Shown in pieces: positions 35,271 to 43,098 of a stretch of 64,000 nt of DNA. This stretch comes from Leptolyngbya sp. BC1307 (GTDB lineage: Bacteria; Cyanobacteriota; Cyanobacteriia; Phormidesmidales; Phormidesmidaceae). Location: assembly GCF_002286735.1 (NCBI RefSeq), contig NZ_NRTA01000001.1, forward strand, positions 124,001 to 188,000. Reading direction: 5' to 3'. Position 1 is the first letter of the stretch. Every line of letters starts with the position of its first letter. Under the pieces are notes generated by a model. The model saw nothing but the letters and a program-made list of their open reading frames with translations. It made no database searches and was not told where the DNA came from. The translations under genes were made by a program, and so were the position numbers.

Positions 35271-36959
35271 ATGCTAGCCTCTCGCTTACCTAGCCCCGAA
35301 ACCCTGAGCTTGGCCGAACAGGTGGCTCAAATGGTAGTCGTGCGCACGACCGGTCATCTCTTTGACCACGAGCTGGCCTATCCGCAGTGGGAAGCGACGA
35401 ATACCGAGCTAAAAGAATATTTAGCGATGGGCGTGGGTGGCGTGATTTTACTGGGTGGCAGCGCTGCTGAGGTAGGCGTGCGAACTCAGCAATTGCAGTC
35501 ACTGGCCAAGTATCCGCTGCTCATAGCCGCTGATATTGAAGAAGGGGTAGGGCAGCGCTTTAGCGGCGCGACCTGGTTTGCCCCGCCCATGGCGCTAGGG
35601 GAGATTGCCCGACGTGATTTGCCGCTAGCAACCCGGCTCTCTGAGCAGATGGGAGCAGCGATCGCCCAAGAAGCAGCGGCCATTGGCCTCAACTGGCTAC
35701 TGGGACCTGTCGTCGATGTGAATAATAACCCGGCGAATCCGGTGATTAACGTGCGGGCCTTTGGCGAAACGGCGGATACTGTCGCTCAGCTCACGAGCGC
35801 TTTTATCCGAGGGGCACAGGGCGCTGTTCTCACCACTGCCAAGCATTTTCCTGGTCACGGTGATACCGAGATTGACTCACACCTCACATTGCCGGTGGTC
35901 AATCACGATTTTGAACGGCTGCAGCAGCTAGAACTGGTGCCTTTTGAGCGGGCGATCGCCACTCAGGTAGACAGCATCATGACAGCTCATCTGCAGCTGC
36001 CGAAAATTGACGCCCAGCACCCGGCAACGCTGTCGAAGGTGACGCTGAGCGGGCTGCTGCGACAAGACTTAGGATTTGACGGACTGATTGTCACCGATGC
36101 CCTCGTAATGGGTGGCATTACGCAGCGATATGGCCCTTACGAAGCAGCGGTGCTGGCGGTTGAGGCGGGAGCCGATATTTTGCTGATGCCAGGCGATGTC
36201 GAAGGGGCGATCGCTGCCGTTTGCGAAGCGGTCAAAATCGGGCGAATTGCGCCTGAGGCCATTTTACGAACGGTGGAGCGGATCTGGCGAGCCAAGCACA
36301 AAATTGCCGACCTACTGGTGACCGATTCATCCTCTCGTCATGCCTGGCAGCAGCAGGCCGTGCCGCCAATTCAAGCTGAGCAGATTGCCACTGAGCCCAC
36401 CAGAGCCCTGGCCGCAGAGATTTTACAAACGTCTCAGCAGGTGAGCCACGCGCCCAGTCAGTCACTTGCGCAGGCGATTAGCGCGCCGCTGATCGCCGGT
36501 CAAAATCTTATTCTGGTTGACGATCTGCTGCACTGCCCCTTTCTTAGTCGCACGGCTCCAGCGGTGACGCTGCCTGCCCGTCAAGGCTACAGTCTGACGC
36601 TGATCGACAGCCGCAGCGCCGAGATGACGACCTTCAATTCGGCGGTGACGACGCTGGTGCAGCTATTTATTCGCGGCAATCCGTTTCGCAGTGGTCAGGA
36701 GTTGGAGGCGATCGCTACCCGCTACATCCAGTCACTCGGCGAAAACGTACAAGCTATCGTAATCTACGGCAGTCCCTACGTCTGGCAGCAAATCCAAAAG
36801 CTATTGCCTACCGGGACGCCCTGCGTATTTACCTACGGGCAAATGAAAGAGGCACAGGCGATCGCCCTTCAACCCCTATTAAATCCGGCAGGACCTCAGA
36901 CTGCTCAGACTATTGTTAGCCCAGTTCGCAGCAATCTAGACCGCGCTTTTACCGACTAG
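35271..36959 (+). CDS. nagZ: Glycoside hydrolase family 3 beta-N-acetylhexosaminidase (NagZ-type)
   Basis: A GH3 enzyme of 562 residues. The NagZ His-Asp dyad motif AKHFPGHGDTEIDSHL is near residue 195 and the catalytic nucleophile Asp is in DGLIVTDALVMGGI (about 270). NagZ removes GlcNAc from muropeptides in peptidoglycan recycling. A C-terminal domain of about 180 residues (PVRSNLDRAF end) makes it longer than proteobacterial NagZ, as is normal in cyanobacteria. No signal peptide, so cytoplasmic. It is convergent with fabI, with 13 bp between the stops. Confidence 0.92.
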   Translation: MLASRLPSPETLSLAEQVAQMVVVRTTGHLFDHELAYPQWEATNTELKEYLAMGVGGVILLGGSAAEVGVRTQQLQSLAKYPLLIAADIEEGVGQRFSGATWFAPPMALGEIARRDLPLATRLSEQMGAAIAQEAAAIGLNWLLGPVVDVNNNPANPVINVRAFGETADTVAQLTSAFIRGAQGAVLTTAKHFPGHGDTEIDSHLTLPVVNHDFERLQQLELVPFERAIATQVDSIMTAHLQLPKIDAQHPATLSKVTLSGLLRQDLGFDGLIVTDALVMGGITQRYGPYEAAVLAVEAGADILLMPGDVEGAIAAVCEAVKIGRIAPEAILRTVERIWRAKHKIADLLVTDSSSRHAWQQQAVPPIQAEQIATEPTRALAAEILQTSQQVSHAPSQSLAQAISAPLIAGQNLILVDDLLHCPFLSRTAPAVTLPARQGYSLTLIDSRSAEMTTFNSAVTTLVQLFIRGNPFRSGQELEAIATRYIQSLGENVQAIVIYGSPYVWQQIQKLLPTGTPCVFTYGQMKEAQAIALQPLLNPAGPQTAQTIVSPVRSNLDRAFTD

Positions 36960-36972
36960 CCTTCTTAGCAGA

Positions 36973-37749
36973 TCACATTCCCATAATCGCGTAGCCCGAA
37001 TCGACATAGATCACCTGACCAGTAATACCGCTAGCCAGCTCACTACACAAGAACGCGGCAGTATTGCCCACTTCCGTTTGGGTTACCGTACGGCGCAGCG
37101 GAGCCGTCTCTTCTACATGGTGGATCATATCGAGAATGCCGCCTACGGCTGAAGAGGCCAGCGTGCGAATCGGGCCAGCCGAAATGCCGTTGACACGAAT
37201 GTTTTGCGGCCCCAGGTCAGCGGCTAAATAGCGCACGTTCATCTCCAGTGCTGCCTTCGCTATCCCCATCACGTTGTAATTGGGTATTACCCGCGCTCCG
37301 CCCAGATAAGTGAGCGTGACAATATTGCCGCCGCTGGGCATCAGCGCTTTGGCCCCTTGCGCCAAACGTACTAGAGAGTAGGCACTGACGCTGAGCGCCA
37401 AGTCAAAGCCAGCGCGTGAGGTATCGCTAAAGTGACCCGTCAGATCATCACGGTTGGCAAACGCCAGACAGTGAATCAAGATATCAAAGCTGCCCCACTT
37501 GTCTTTAATCGTGCTGAACAGCGCGTCTACCTGGTCGTCGTCTTGTACGTTGCAGGGCAAAAACAGACTGGGCTGGAGCGATTCTGTGAGATCACGCACC
37601 TTCTTTTCAGCGCGGCCCTTTTCATCAGGCAGATAGGTCACCCCAATCTCTGAGCCCGCTGCGTGCAGCTGTTGAGCAATGCCCCAGGCAATCGAGCGAT
37701 TGTTGGCAATGCCTGTCACAAGGGCTTTTTTTCCGGTCAGGTCTAGCAT
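36973..37749 (-). CDS. fabI: Enoyl-[acyl-carrier-protein] reductase FabI
   Basis: The last step of each fatty-acid elongation cycle, reducing trans-2-enoyl-ACP with NADH. The signature VTGIANNRSIAWGIAQQLHAAG is at residues 9-30. The Tyr-x6-Lys dyad is in NYNVMGIAKAAL (Tyr about 157, Lys about 164), and the IRTLASSAVGG substrate loop follows. The length of 258 is standard. The 435-bp spacer upstream separates it from divergent ntcA. Confidence 0.97.
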   Translation of the reverse strand: MLDLTGKKALVTGIANNRSIAWGIAQQLHAAGSEIGVTYLPDEKGRAEKKVRDLTESLQPSLFLPCNVQDDDQVDALFSTIKDKWGSFDILIHCLAFANRDDLTGHFSDTSRAGFDLALSVSAYSLVRLAQGAKALMPSGGNIVTLTYLGGARVIPNYNVMGIAKAALEMNVRYLAADLGPQNIRVNGISAGPIRTLASSAVGGILDMIHHVEETAPLRRTVTQTEVGNTAAFLCSELASGITGQVIYVDSGYAIMGM

Positions 37750-37998
37750 GAATCTCTGGGTTAGTACATTTTGACGCGCTCTAGGAGCATACTGAAAAAT
37801 GGGGCCATCCTGCCGAGCGAGGCCGCTAAAGGCAGTAAGCTGTCGCTGGGCAAAACCGGCGCTGAGCCGACAGGTTGCAGAAAATACCCCGATGCTAATA
37901 CTTCTGCCTGCAGGTAGGGGGAAACTTTAGTTAAAATAGCGGTCAACCTAGCAAAGCCCCTAAAAATCTTGTCCGCTGACGGTTTCAACTGTACTTTG

Positions 37999-38012
37999 GT
38001 ATTAGGTAATAC
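37999..38012 (+). promoter_or_regulatory. NtcA box upstream of ntcA
   Basis: GTA-TTAGGTAA-TAC matches the consensus GTAN8TAC, 172 bp before the ntcA start and within the fabI-ntcA spacer. A TAN3T-type -10 (TAGGGT, 38031-38036) follows at 18 bases, shorter than the usual 22 or so. Autoactivation of ntcA through such a box is established in other cyanobacteria. The box could also influence divergent fabI. Confidence 0.7.
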
Positions 38013-38184
38013 AAAACGCTGTTCTGACCATAGGGTTTAGTAGTACTAGCCTGAATGAGCATCTCATGACATTCAGTACCTGATATGGGCAGTCTGCTTA
38101 GATATCAAGATAAATATCTATCTAGATAAACATTCCGCTTTAGACATCAGTGAGCCCATCGCCCCCACCTTTTCGGTTTTCAGT

Positions 38185-38856
38185 ATGGTCGCAACTTCTG
38201 CCACACCGCTTTCTAATATGTTCCGCTCGCTTGCTGGCGGCGGCTTTCCACCGGTAGTCGAATCTTACGAACGCAATAAGACTATTTTCTTTCCGGGTGA
38301 TCCGGCAGAACGGGTTTACTTTTTGACCAAAGGAGCCGTGAAGCTTTCACGGGTGTACGAGGCTGGCGAAGAAATCACCGTTGCCCTGCTGCGAGAAAAC
38401 AGTGTCTTTGGGGTGCTCTCTCTGATTACGGGCGACCGATCAGACAGGTTTTATCATGCGGTGGCCTTTACGCCAGTAGAGCTGCTGTCACTACAGGGCG
38501 ACCAGGTGGCTCAGGCGCTAGAAGAACACCCTGAGCTTTCTGCCTTAATGCTGCGCGGTCTGTCGTCACGAATTTTGCAAACAGAGATGATGATCGAGAC
38601 GCTGGCCCATCGAGATATGGGTTCGCGGCTGGTAAGCTTTTTACTGATCCTCTGCCGCGATTTTGGCGTACCCGGCTCAGCTGGCATCACGGTCGATCTC
38701 AAGCTTTCTCATCAGGCGATCGCCGAAGCTATCGGCTCCACTCGGGTAACGGTCACCCGGCTGCTGGGAGACCTGCGCGAAAAAGGCATGATCTCCATTC
38801 ACAAAAAGAAAATCACGGTTCACGACCCGGTGACGCTCTCGCAGCAGTTTACTTAA
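38185..38856 (+). CDS. ntcA: Global nitrogen regulator NtcA
   Basis: A CRP/FNR-family activator of nitrogen assimilation genes that senses 2-oxoglutarate. The cNMP-binding fold starts at [38 protein letters not shown], the 2-OG-binding [18 protein letters not shown] follows, and the helix-turn-helix [25 protein letters not shown] (recognition helix about 185-198) is identical in type to known NtcA. The length of 223 is exact for the family. An upstream NtcA box supports autoregulation. Confidence 0.98.
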   Translation: MVATSATPLSNMFRSLAGGGFPPVVESYERNKTIFFPGDPAERVYFLTKGAVKLSRVYEAGEEITVALLRENSVFGVLSLITGDRSDRFYHAVAFTPVELLSLQGDQVAQALEEHPELSALMLRGLSSRILQTEMMIETLAHRDMGSRLVSFLLILCRDFGVPGSAGITVDLKLSHQAIAEAIGSTRVTVTRLLGDLREKGMISIHKKKITVHDPVTLSQQFT

Positions 38857-38875
38857 GGGAAGGGGCAGTAGACAG

Positions 38876-38941
38876 GAGACAGAATGCAGTAGGCAGGAGC
38901 CAGGAGACGAAAAGTATCTACTGTCTACTGCATTCTGTCTC
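38876..38941. repeat. Perfect 17-bp inverted repeat after ntcA
   Basis: GAGACAGAATGCAGTAG (38876-38892) is exactly complementary to CTACTGCATTCTGTCTC (38925-38941), with a 32-base loop. The loop and flanks contain related CAGTAGACAG and GGAGACG pieces. No U tract follows, so it is more like a repeat element than a classical terminator, but it could end the ntcA transcript. Confidence 0.75.
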
Positions 38942-39058
38942 TCACAAAACTGACAGATTTGCCTGCCGTCTGGCTATCTTCTTTACCTCAGCCCCCATCT
39001 CAGTGCAGTACCCTGATACTTGTATTGCACGGCTATGGCAAGGCGTTCGCGGCAGCAC

Positions 39059-40534
39059 ATGACCACTGGATTTGTACTACTCTTTGCGGTTGCCTGTTTG
39101 GGGGGTGTGATTGCGACTGTTGGCGATCGCATTGGCATGAAGGTGGGCAAGTCTCGGCTTAGCCTGTTTAACCTGAGACCCCGGCAGACGGCAACGGTCG
39201 TGAGTGTCGCAACGGGTATGGTGGCGTCTTTTTCGACGCTGTTGCTGCTGATTGCGCTAGATGATCAGCTGCGCAAAGGGCTGTTTCAGCTCGACGATAT
39301 TCAGGCAGAGCTAGCCGATGCCCAGTCTGACTTAGAATCGACCCAGGCTGAAAAAGATGAGGTTGAAAGCACTCTGCAAGCATCGACTGAGCTGCAGGCA
39401 GAAGCCCAATCACGACTGCTCGAAACCAATGAGTCTTTGCAGACGGCGATCGCCCGTGAAAAAGAAACCCTCAGCCGGTTGCTCGATACCCAGTCTCAGC
39501 TCGACAGCGTCTCAGAGCAGGCAGACAGTCTCCGTGATGAAATTGGCGACCTGCGCTCAGAGCGAGAGGCGCTGATTGCTGAGCAAGCCAAAGTGCGGGC
39601 CCAAATTGCCGAGCGCGACCAGCAGATTGCCCAGCGGAATCAGCAGCTCTCTCAACGCAACCAGCAGCTTTCTCAGCGCGATCAGGAACTGCAGCGCCGT
39701 AACGCTGAACTGAGCGATCGCGACGCCCAAATCGCCCAGCGTGACCAGGATATCGCCGAGCGCGAAAGCCGTCTGGAAGTCTTGCAAACCCAGCAAGCCT
39801 TTCTCTCCGAAGAAATCGCCCGCCTCGAAAACGAATTTCAAGGATTGCGATTGGGTAATGTCGCCATTGGCCGTAACGAAACCCTGTCTTTTACCATCGC
39901 CCGCCCCGACTCAGAAACCGCTGCCCGCACAGCCGTCGAAGATGCCCTAGCTCAGGCCAATCGGTTTGTCGCCCGGACTATCTTGCCAGGCATAGAAGAA
40001 GAAGACATCGACAGCTTTGCCATTCGTTTTGATCCCGACACCGTTCAGCGAATTGTGGCGTCAATCGCCGATCAGCAAAACTATGTGATCAGAGTATCCT
40101 CAGCAGCCAACTACGTCGTTGGTGAGCCCTGCGTTAACGAAGCCCTCACCCAAAACGGTGACCCCTGTTTGCTCGTTAATGTAGAAGCTGCCATTAACGA
40201 AATTCTCTTTCAGCCGGGCGAAGTGTTAGCGGCTGTGCGTATAGAAAGCGACGACGTTAGCAACGAAACGCTGATCGAGCGCTTTACCCTGCTGCGAGCC
40301 ACCGCAGAATTTCAGGCGCGCAGAAATGGCATTATCCGCTACCAGCCCATTATTGCCAGCGGGCTCTCAGATCCGATCCTAGAGTTTTTGGGTCAGGTGC
40401 AGCGGTACGGTGAGCCGCTTGAAATTCAGGCTTTTGCCAGTCAGCCAATCTATACAACTGGCCCGGTTTACCTGGAGTTAGCTGCCGTACAAAACAACCA
40501 GGTACTCTTCCGCACCCGAGCGGATGCTCAGTAG
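39059..40534 (+). CDS. DUF3084 coiled-coil membrane protein
   Basis: A 491-residue protein with two N-terminal helices around a GDRIGMKVGKSRLSLFNLRPRQTA loop (DUF3084 signature), a coiled coil of about 200 residues and a C-terminal globular domain. Inside the coil, residues about 185-230 are seven-residue repeats (QQIAQRN, QQLSQRN, QQLSQRD). The open frame begins at a TTG (39020), but the family start MTTGFVLLFAV fits the ATG at 39059. Function unknown; such proteins are known from cyanobacteria and some Firmicutes. Confidence 0.88.
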   Translation: MTTGFVLLFAVACLGGVIATVGDRIGMKVGKSRLSLFNLRPRQTATVVSVATGMVASFSTLLLLIALDDQLRKGLFQLDDIQAELADAQSDLESTQAEKDEVESTLQASTELQAEAQSRLLETNESLQTAIAREKETLSRLLDTQSQLDSVSEQADSLRDEIGDLRSEREALIAEQAKVRAQIAERDQQIAQRNQQLSQRNQQLSQRDQELQRRNAELSDRDAQIAQRDQDIAERESRLEVLQTQQAFLSEEIARLENEFQGLRLGNVAIGRNETLSFTIARPDSETAARTAVEDALAQANRFVARTILPGIEEEDIDSFAIRFDPDTVQRIVASIADQQNYVIRVSSAANYVVGEPCVNEALTQNGDPCLLVNVEAAINEILFQPGEVLAAVRIESDDVSNETLIERFTLLRATAEFQARRNGIIRYQPIIASGLSDPILEFLGQVQRYGEPLEIQAFASQPIYTTGPVYLELAAVQNNQVLFRTRADAQ

Positions 40535-40990
40535 GCGAGTGTAAACAATGCTAACCGGGCTATGCAAAACAATCTGCAGCCAATCTCCATCTCAACAATT
40601 AGCAACTATTAGACATCATTAGAAACAAAGCTTTAACTATTGTAAGAAAGTGCCTTTGGTCTACTGATCTGGCCTGATAGGGCGGGTGCTGGCCTGGCTG
40701 CAAAGCATTGACACTCTGGCAAAACTGACAAAACTTTTCAGATAGTTACCAGATTTAAAAAAGATGAGTGGATCTATTATTTAGTGGCTAGAATGAATCA
40801 GCCGTTCTGACTCACGGGGTTGTCAATGAAATGGTCAATTAAGATTGCCTATCGGGCAACCCGCTATCGACTCTCAAAGCACGAGCAGTTCTGATTTGCA
40901 TCGGTTTGATTTGCATTCGCGATATTCAGCAAGTCGGTGGCTCCATCGCTAATCGCTGTTCCCTTACCCAAACGCTATCGGAGCTTCCTC
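40535..40990. other. Intergenic stretch, promoter region only
   Basis: This 456-bp spacer between DUF3084 and the PadR gene has AT-rich runs near 40720-40790 and a loose GGGTTG...CAACCC inverted repeat (40818-40862). No open frame with family similarity, tRNA or terminator with U tract was found. It may hold the PadR promoter or an undetected small RNA. Confidence 0.4.
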
Positions 40991-41395
40991 ATGAAGTTTG
41001 AAGATATCTATCAATTCTTTGAAGATCCGCCGCCGGTCTATCTCAATAAAGAGCTAGCCGTTTGCTATGTACTCTCAGTGCTGACTCGCCACGATTCCTA
41101 CGGCACAGAGCTAATTCATGCGATTGAGCAAGACTACCCTAACTACCGGCTCTCAGATACCGTTCTCTATAGCGCCCTCAAGTTTTTAGAAAACCAGGCG
41201 GCGATTATGGGCTACTGGAAAAAGGTAGAAGGTAGGGGCCGCCCGCGCCGTATGTATTGCCTTAGGCCCGACTGGCAAATGAAGGCACGCGAACTCGCCG
41301 CGCTGTGGCAGCGCTATATGGTAGGTCAGCAAAGCCGACCGCTGCATGCTTCGTCAGTGCCGATGGCCGCTGAAATCAAATATGCCGGTTCGTAG
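40991..41395 (+). CDS. PadR family transcriptional regulator
   Basis: A 134-residue winged-helix protein: KELAVCYVLSVLTRHDSYGTELI as the first helices, YRLSDTVLYSALKFLENQAAI as the recognition helix, and YWKKVEGRGRPRRMYCLRP as the wing. The ATG at 40991 with GGAG seven bases upstream is preferred over the GTG-type start 54 bases earlier. Members in cyanobacteria include the clock-related Pex, but the target of this one is not known. It has no co-directional partner within 190 bp. Confidence 0.9.
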   Translation: MKFEDIYQFFEDPPPVYLNKELAVCYVLSVLTRHDSYGTELIHAIEQDYPNYRLSDTVLYSALKFLENQAAIMGYWKKVEGRGRPRRMYCLRPDWQMKARELAALWQRYMVGQQSRPLHASSVPMAAEIKYAGS

Positions 41396-41589
41396 GGCTA
41401 ACCCAGCGTTAGCAGGGGGCTATTGGTCAACCGATTTAAAGCGCAGGCAGGACTGATAGACTGTTTATCGGGAGACCGTTTGCGATGGGCTGTCTAAACG
41501 GTAGATAGTCTGAGGGTGCTGTAGTAAAGCTGCTGCATCCAATCGCTGGCATCTGGTTTTCCTCTCAGCACATTCATCCCCTCAAAAAA

Positions 41590-42213
41590 TTGTTTTTTGC
41601 AGACCCCTCTCGGGCTTCTACGCTGCTGTTGACCAGCCTTATGGTGATTGGGCTTGGCTTTTTTATTCGCGCCTCTACCAAAGATCGCGTTGAGGTCATG
41701 CAGTTTGGATCGCAGCAGTCGCCTGAGGCTCTACAGCAGGCCGTTATCAAATACTTTCGGCTCAGAGCCTACCAGCCTATGGCTGAATCGGCAGATGCCA
41801 GCATCTCGGGTGAGACCGCTAAAGATCTGACTGCTACAGACCCGGCTACCTCGAACCCAACTACTTTAGTCGGCATGGTTAGCCCAAGCATTTTTATGGC
41901 TATCTTTTTATCGCTCTTAGCGGCTGTAGGCTTTGCCTGTCTATCGCTGATTGCGGCGACCTTGTTTCCGAGTTGGGGCGGGCGACTGATTGGGCTGGTG
42001 GCAGCTTCTCCCTTAGCGGGTGTGTTCTACTGGCGCAAGTCTAGTCGCCCTGAGGTAGTGACCCTGAAGGTAGAGCCAGAGGCTAGCCAGGGCTGTCTTT
42101 CTAAGCTGACGGTGAAGGGACATAGAGATGAGATTGCTGAGCTGCAGAGTGCCTTTACCCGACCCGAATTAAACGCATGGGCAGGGCTAAAAAAATGGGA
42201 AGGTGCCGAGTAG
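41590..42213 (+). CDS. Cofactor assembly of complex C subunit B (CCB2/CCB4-type)
   Basis: A 207-residue protein with helices near residues 13-27 and 100-150, the FFIRASTKDRVEVMQF start and a C-terminal HRDEIAELQSAF segment. This is the pattern of the CCB2/CCB4 family, which helps attach heme ci to cytochrome b6 on the stromal/cytoplasmic side. No in-frame ATG precedes the first helix; the frame is open back to 41509, and a TTG at 41590 is the best available start. Its stop lies in the loop of a terminator for the opposite strand. Confidence 0.75.
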   Translation: MFFADPSRASTLLLTSLMVIGLGFFIRASTKDRVEVMQFGSQQSPEALQQAVIKYFRLRAYQPMAESADASISGETAKDLTATDPATSNPTTLVGMVSPSIFMAIFLSLLAAVGFACLSLIAATLFPSWGGRLIGLVAASPLAGVFYWRKSSRPEVVTLKVEPEASQGCLSKLTVKGHRDEIAELQSAFTRPELNAWAGLKKWEGAE

Positions 42214-42230
42214 CTCAGCCCTTCCCATTT
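42189..42230 (-). terminator. Rho-independent terminator on the minus strand
   Basis: Perfect 11-bp stem AAATGGGAAGG (42193-42203) with CCTTCCCATTT (42220-42230), loop 16 bases. Read leftward it is followed by a run of U (seven in all). It suits the DUF3155 transcript, and its loop contains the stop codon of the convergent CCB2/CCB4 gene. Confidence 0.8.
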
Positions 42231-42340
42231 AGATGAATTTCTAAGCATCGCGTTACCTGGATGCATTCGGGTAATGCGAATCACTTGACCTGTTGTTATG
42301 CAAAGGTTTTGCCTGTGTTGCTGCATTCAAGCCAAGTGAC

Positions 42341-42424
42341 CAACGCTATAGAACCAACGCTATAGAACCAACGCTATAGAACCAACGCTATAGAACCAAC
42401 GCTATAGAACCAACGCTACAGATC
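42341..42424. repeat. 14-bp tandem repeat, five perfect copies plus one degenerate
   Basis: CAACGCTATAGAAC is repeated head to tail from 42341 to 42410, then a degraded copy (CAACGCTACAGATC). It lies in the spacer between the convergent CCB2/CCB4 and DUF3155 genes, inside the 3' untranslated part of the latter. There are no spacers, so it is not CRISPR. Confidence 0.95.
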
Positions 42425-42469
42425 CTAGCTCACCCTTGCTAACGCTTTCTTTTCAAAGCGGCTGGCAGC

Positions 42470-42781
42470 TTAGCTAGAAACTGCGAGTTCCTCTTCTTCT
42501 TCACTCATCAGAAGGCGGAGGCTAGGAAAGAGAAAGTGATTCTCTTCCACATACTGCGCGCCAAATAAGCCCTTTTCGGCCCAGAAGTAGCGATCAGTGG
42601 TATGCTCATTGCGCTTGACGAGCAGCAGTGCGGGCGGGCAAATGCCTTGAGCGTGAATGTAGTTGCGAGCAGCGGTGACGGGCTTTTCTTCCCCGCTCTC
42701 AATGCTGAACTGAGGAACTGCCTCTAGAATGCGACGTCCTTCTAAACGTCGTCGGCTCTTGCGCTTACGTCTTCGTGCCAA
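42470..42781 (-). CDS. DUF3155 family protein (TTG start)
   Basis: A 103-residue protein with a very basic N terminus (ARRRKRKSRRRLEGRRIL), a central KPVTAARNYIHAQGICPPALLLVKRNEHTTDRYFW and an acidic tail (SEEEEELAVSS). It matches the cyanobacterial DUF3155; function unknown, and the basic start suggests nucleic-acid contact. The start is TTG, since a strong AGGAGGT (42790-42796) lies eight bases upstream and the family begins MARRRKRK. The longer frame to 42946 has no support. Confidence 0.85.
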   Translation of the reverse strand: MARRRKRKSRRRLEGRRILEAVPQFSIESGEEKPVTAARNYIHAQGICPPALLLVKRNEHTTDRYFWAEKGLFGAQYVEENHFLFPSLRLLMSEEEEELAVSS

Positions 42782-42789
42782 ATTTCTTA

Positions 42790-42796
42790 CCTCCTG
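42790..42796 (-). promoter_or_regulatory. Strong Shine-Dalgarno deciding the DUF3155 start
   Basis: AGGAGGT on the minus strand, eight bases before the TTG at 42781. It is the best ribosome site seen in the window and argues against the upstream ATGs in the same frame. Confidence 0.85.
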
Positions 42797-43098
42797 TACC
42801 TGTTGGCCAGATGTAGCGATAGCTACAAAAAAGCCTAGACCTTGCAAAATATAGCAGGTATAACTTAAAATTTCAAGTTGGTTTAAAATCTTTGATAAGG
42901 TCGATAGAATCGCCTGCATACGAGCTATCGGACGGATTTTCAGCACTTTTGCGGTACTTTTCTCTCTGTGGTGGCATCCAAAAAGTTAAAACCTCTTAAC
43001 AAACTTAATACTACGGTCACACTATCGGCGTGTTGATTGAACCGAATCCGCCTTAATTTTTTTCTTTTTTGTTCCCTCTTTTGCGACAAAGGCTGCGC
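42797..43098. other. Divergent promoter region, no gene
   Basis: This 302-bp spacer lies between DUF3155 (leftward) and a histidine kinase (rightward). It is AT-richer than its neighbours, with T-runs at 43057-43070. An open frame to 42946 and a TTG at 43069 exist but are not family-like. No further feature recognised. Confidence 0.4.

Noticed and set aside
37761-37988. Leftward 75-codon frame between fabI and ntcA
   Set aside because: No family resemblance, no ribosome site, and it ends only 11 bases before fabI in a region that contains a regulatory spacer; probably chance.
42341-42424. 14-bp repeats as a CRISPR array
   Set aside because: The copies are directly head to tail without spacers and no cas gene is present.
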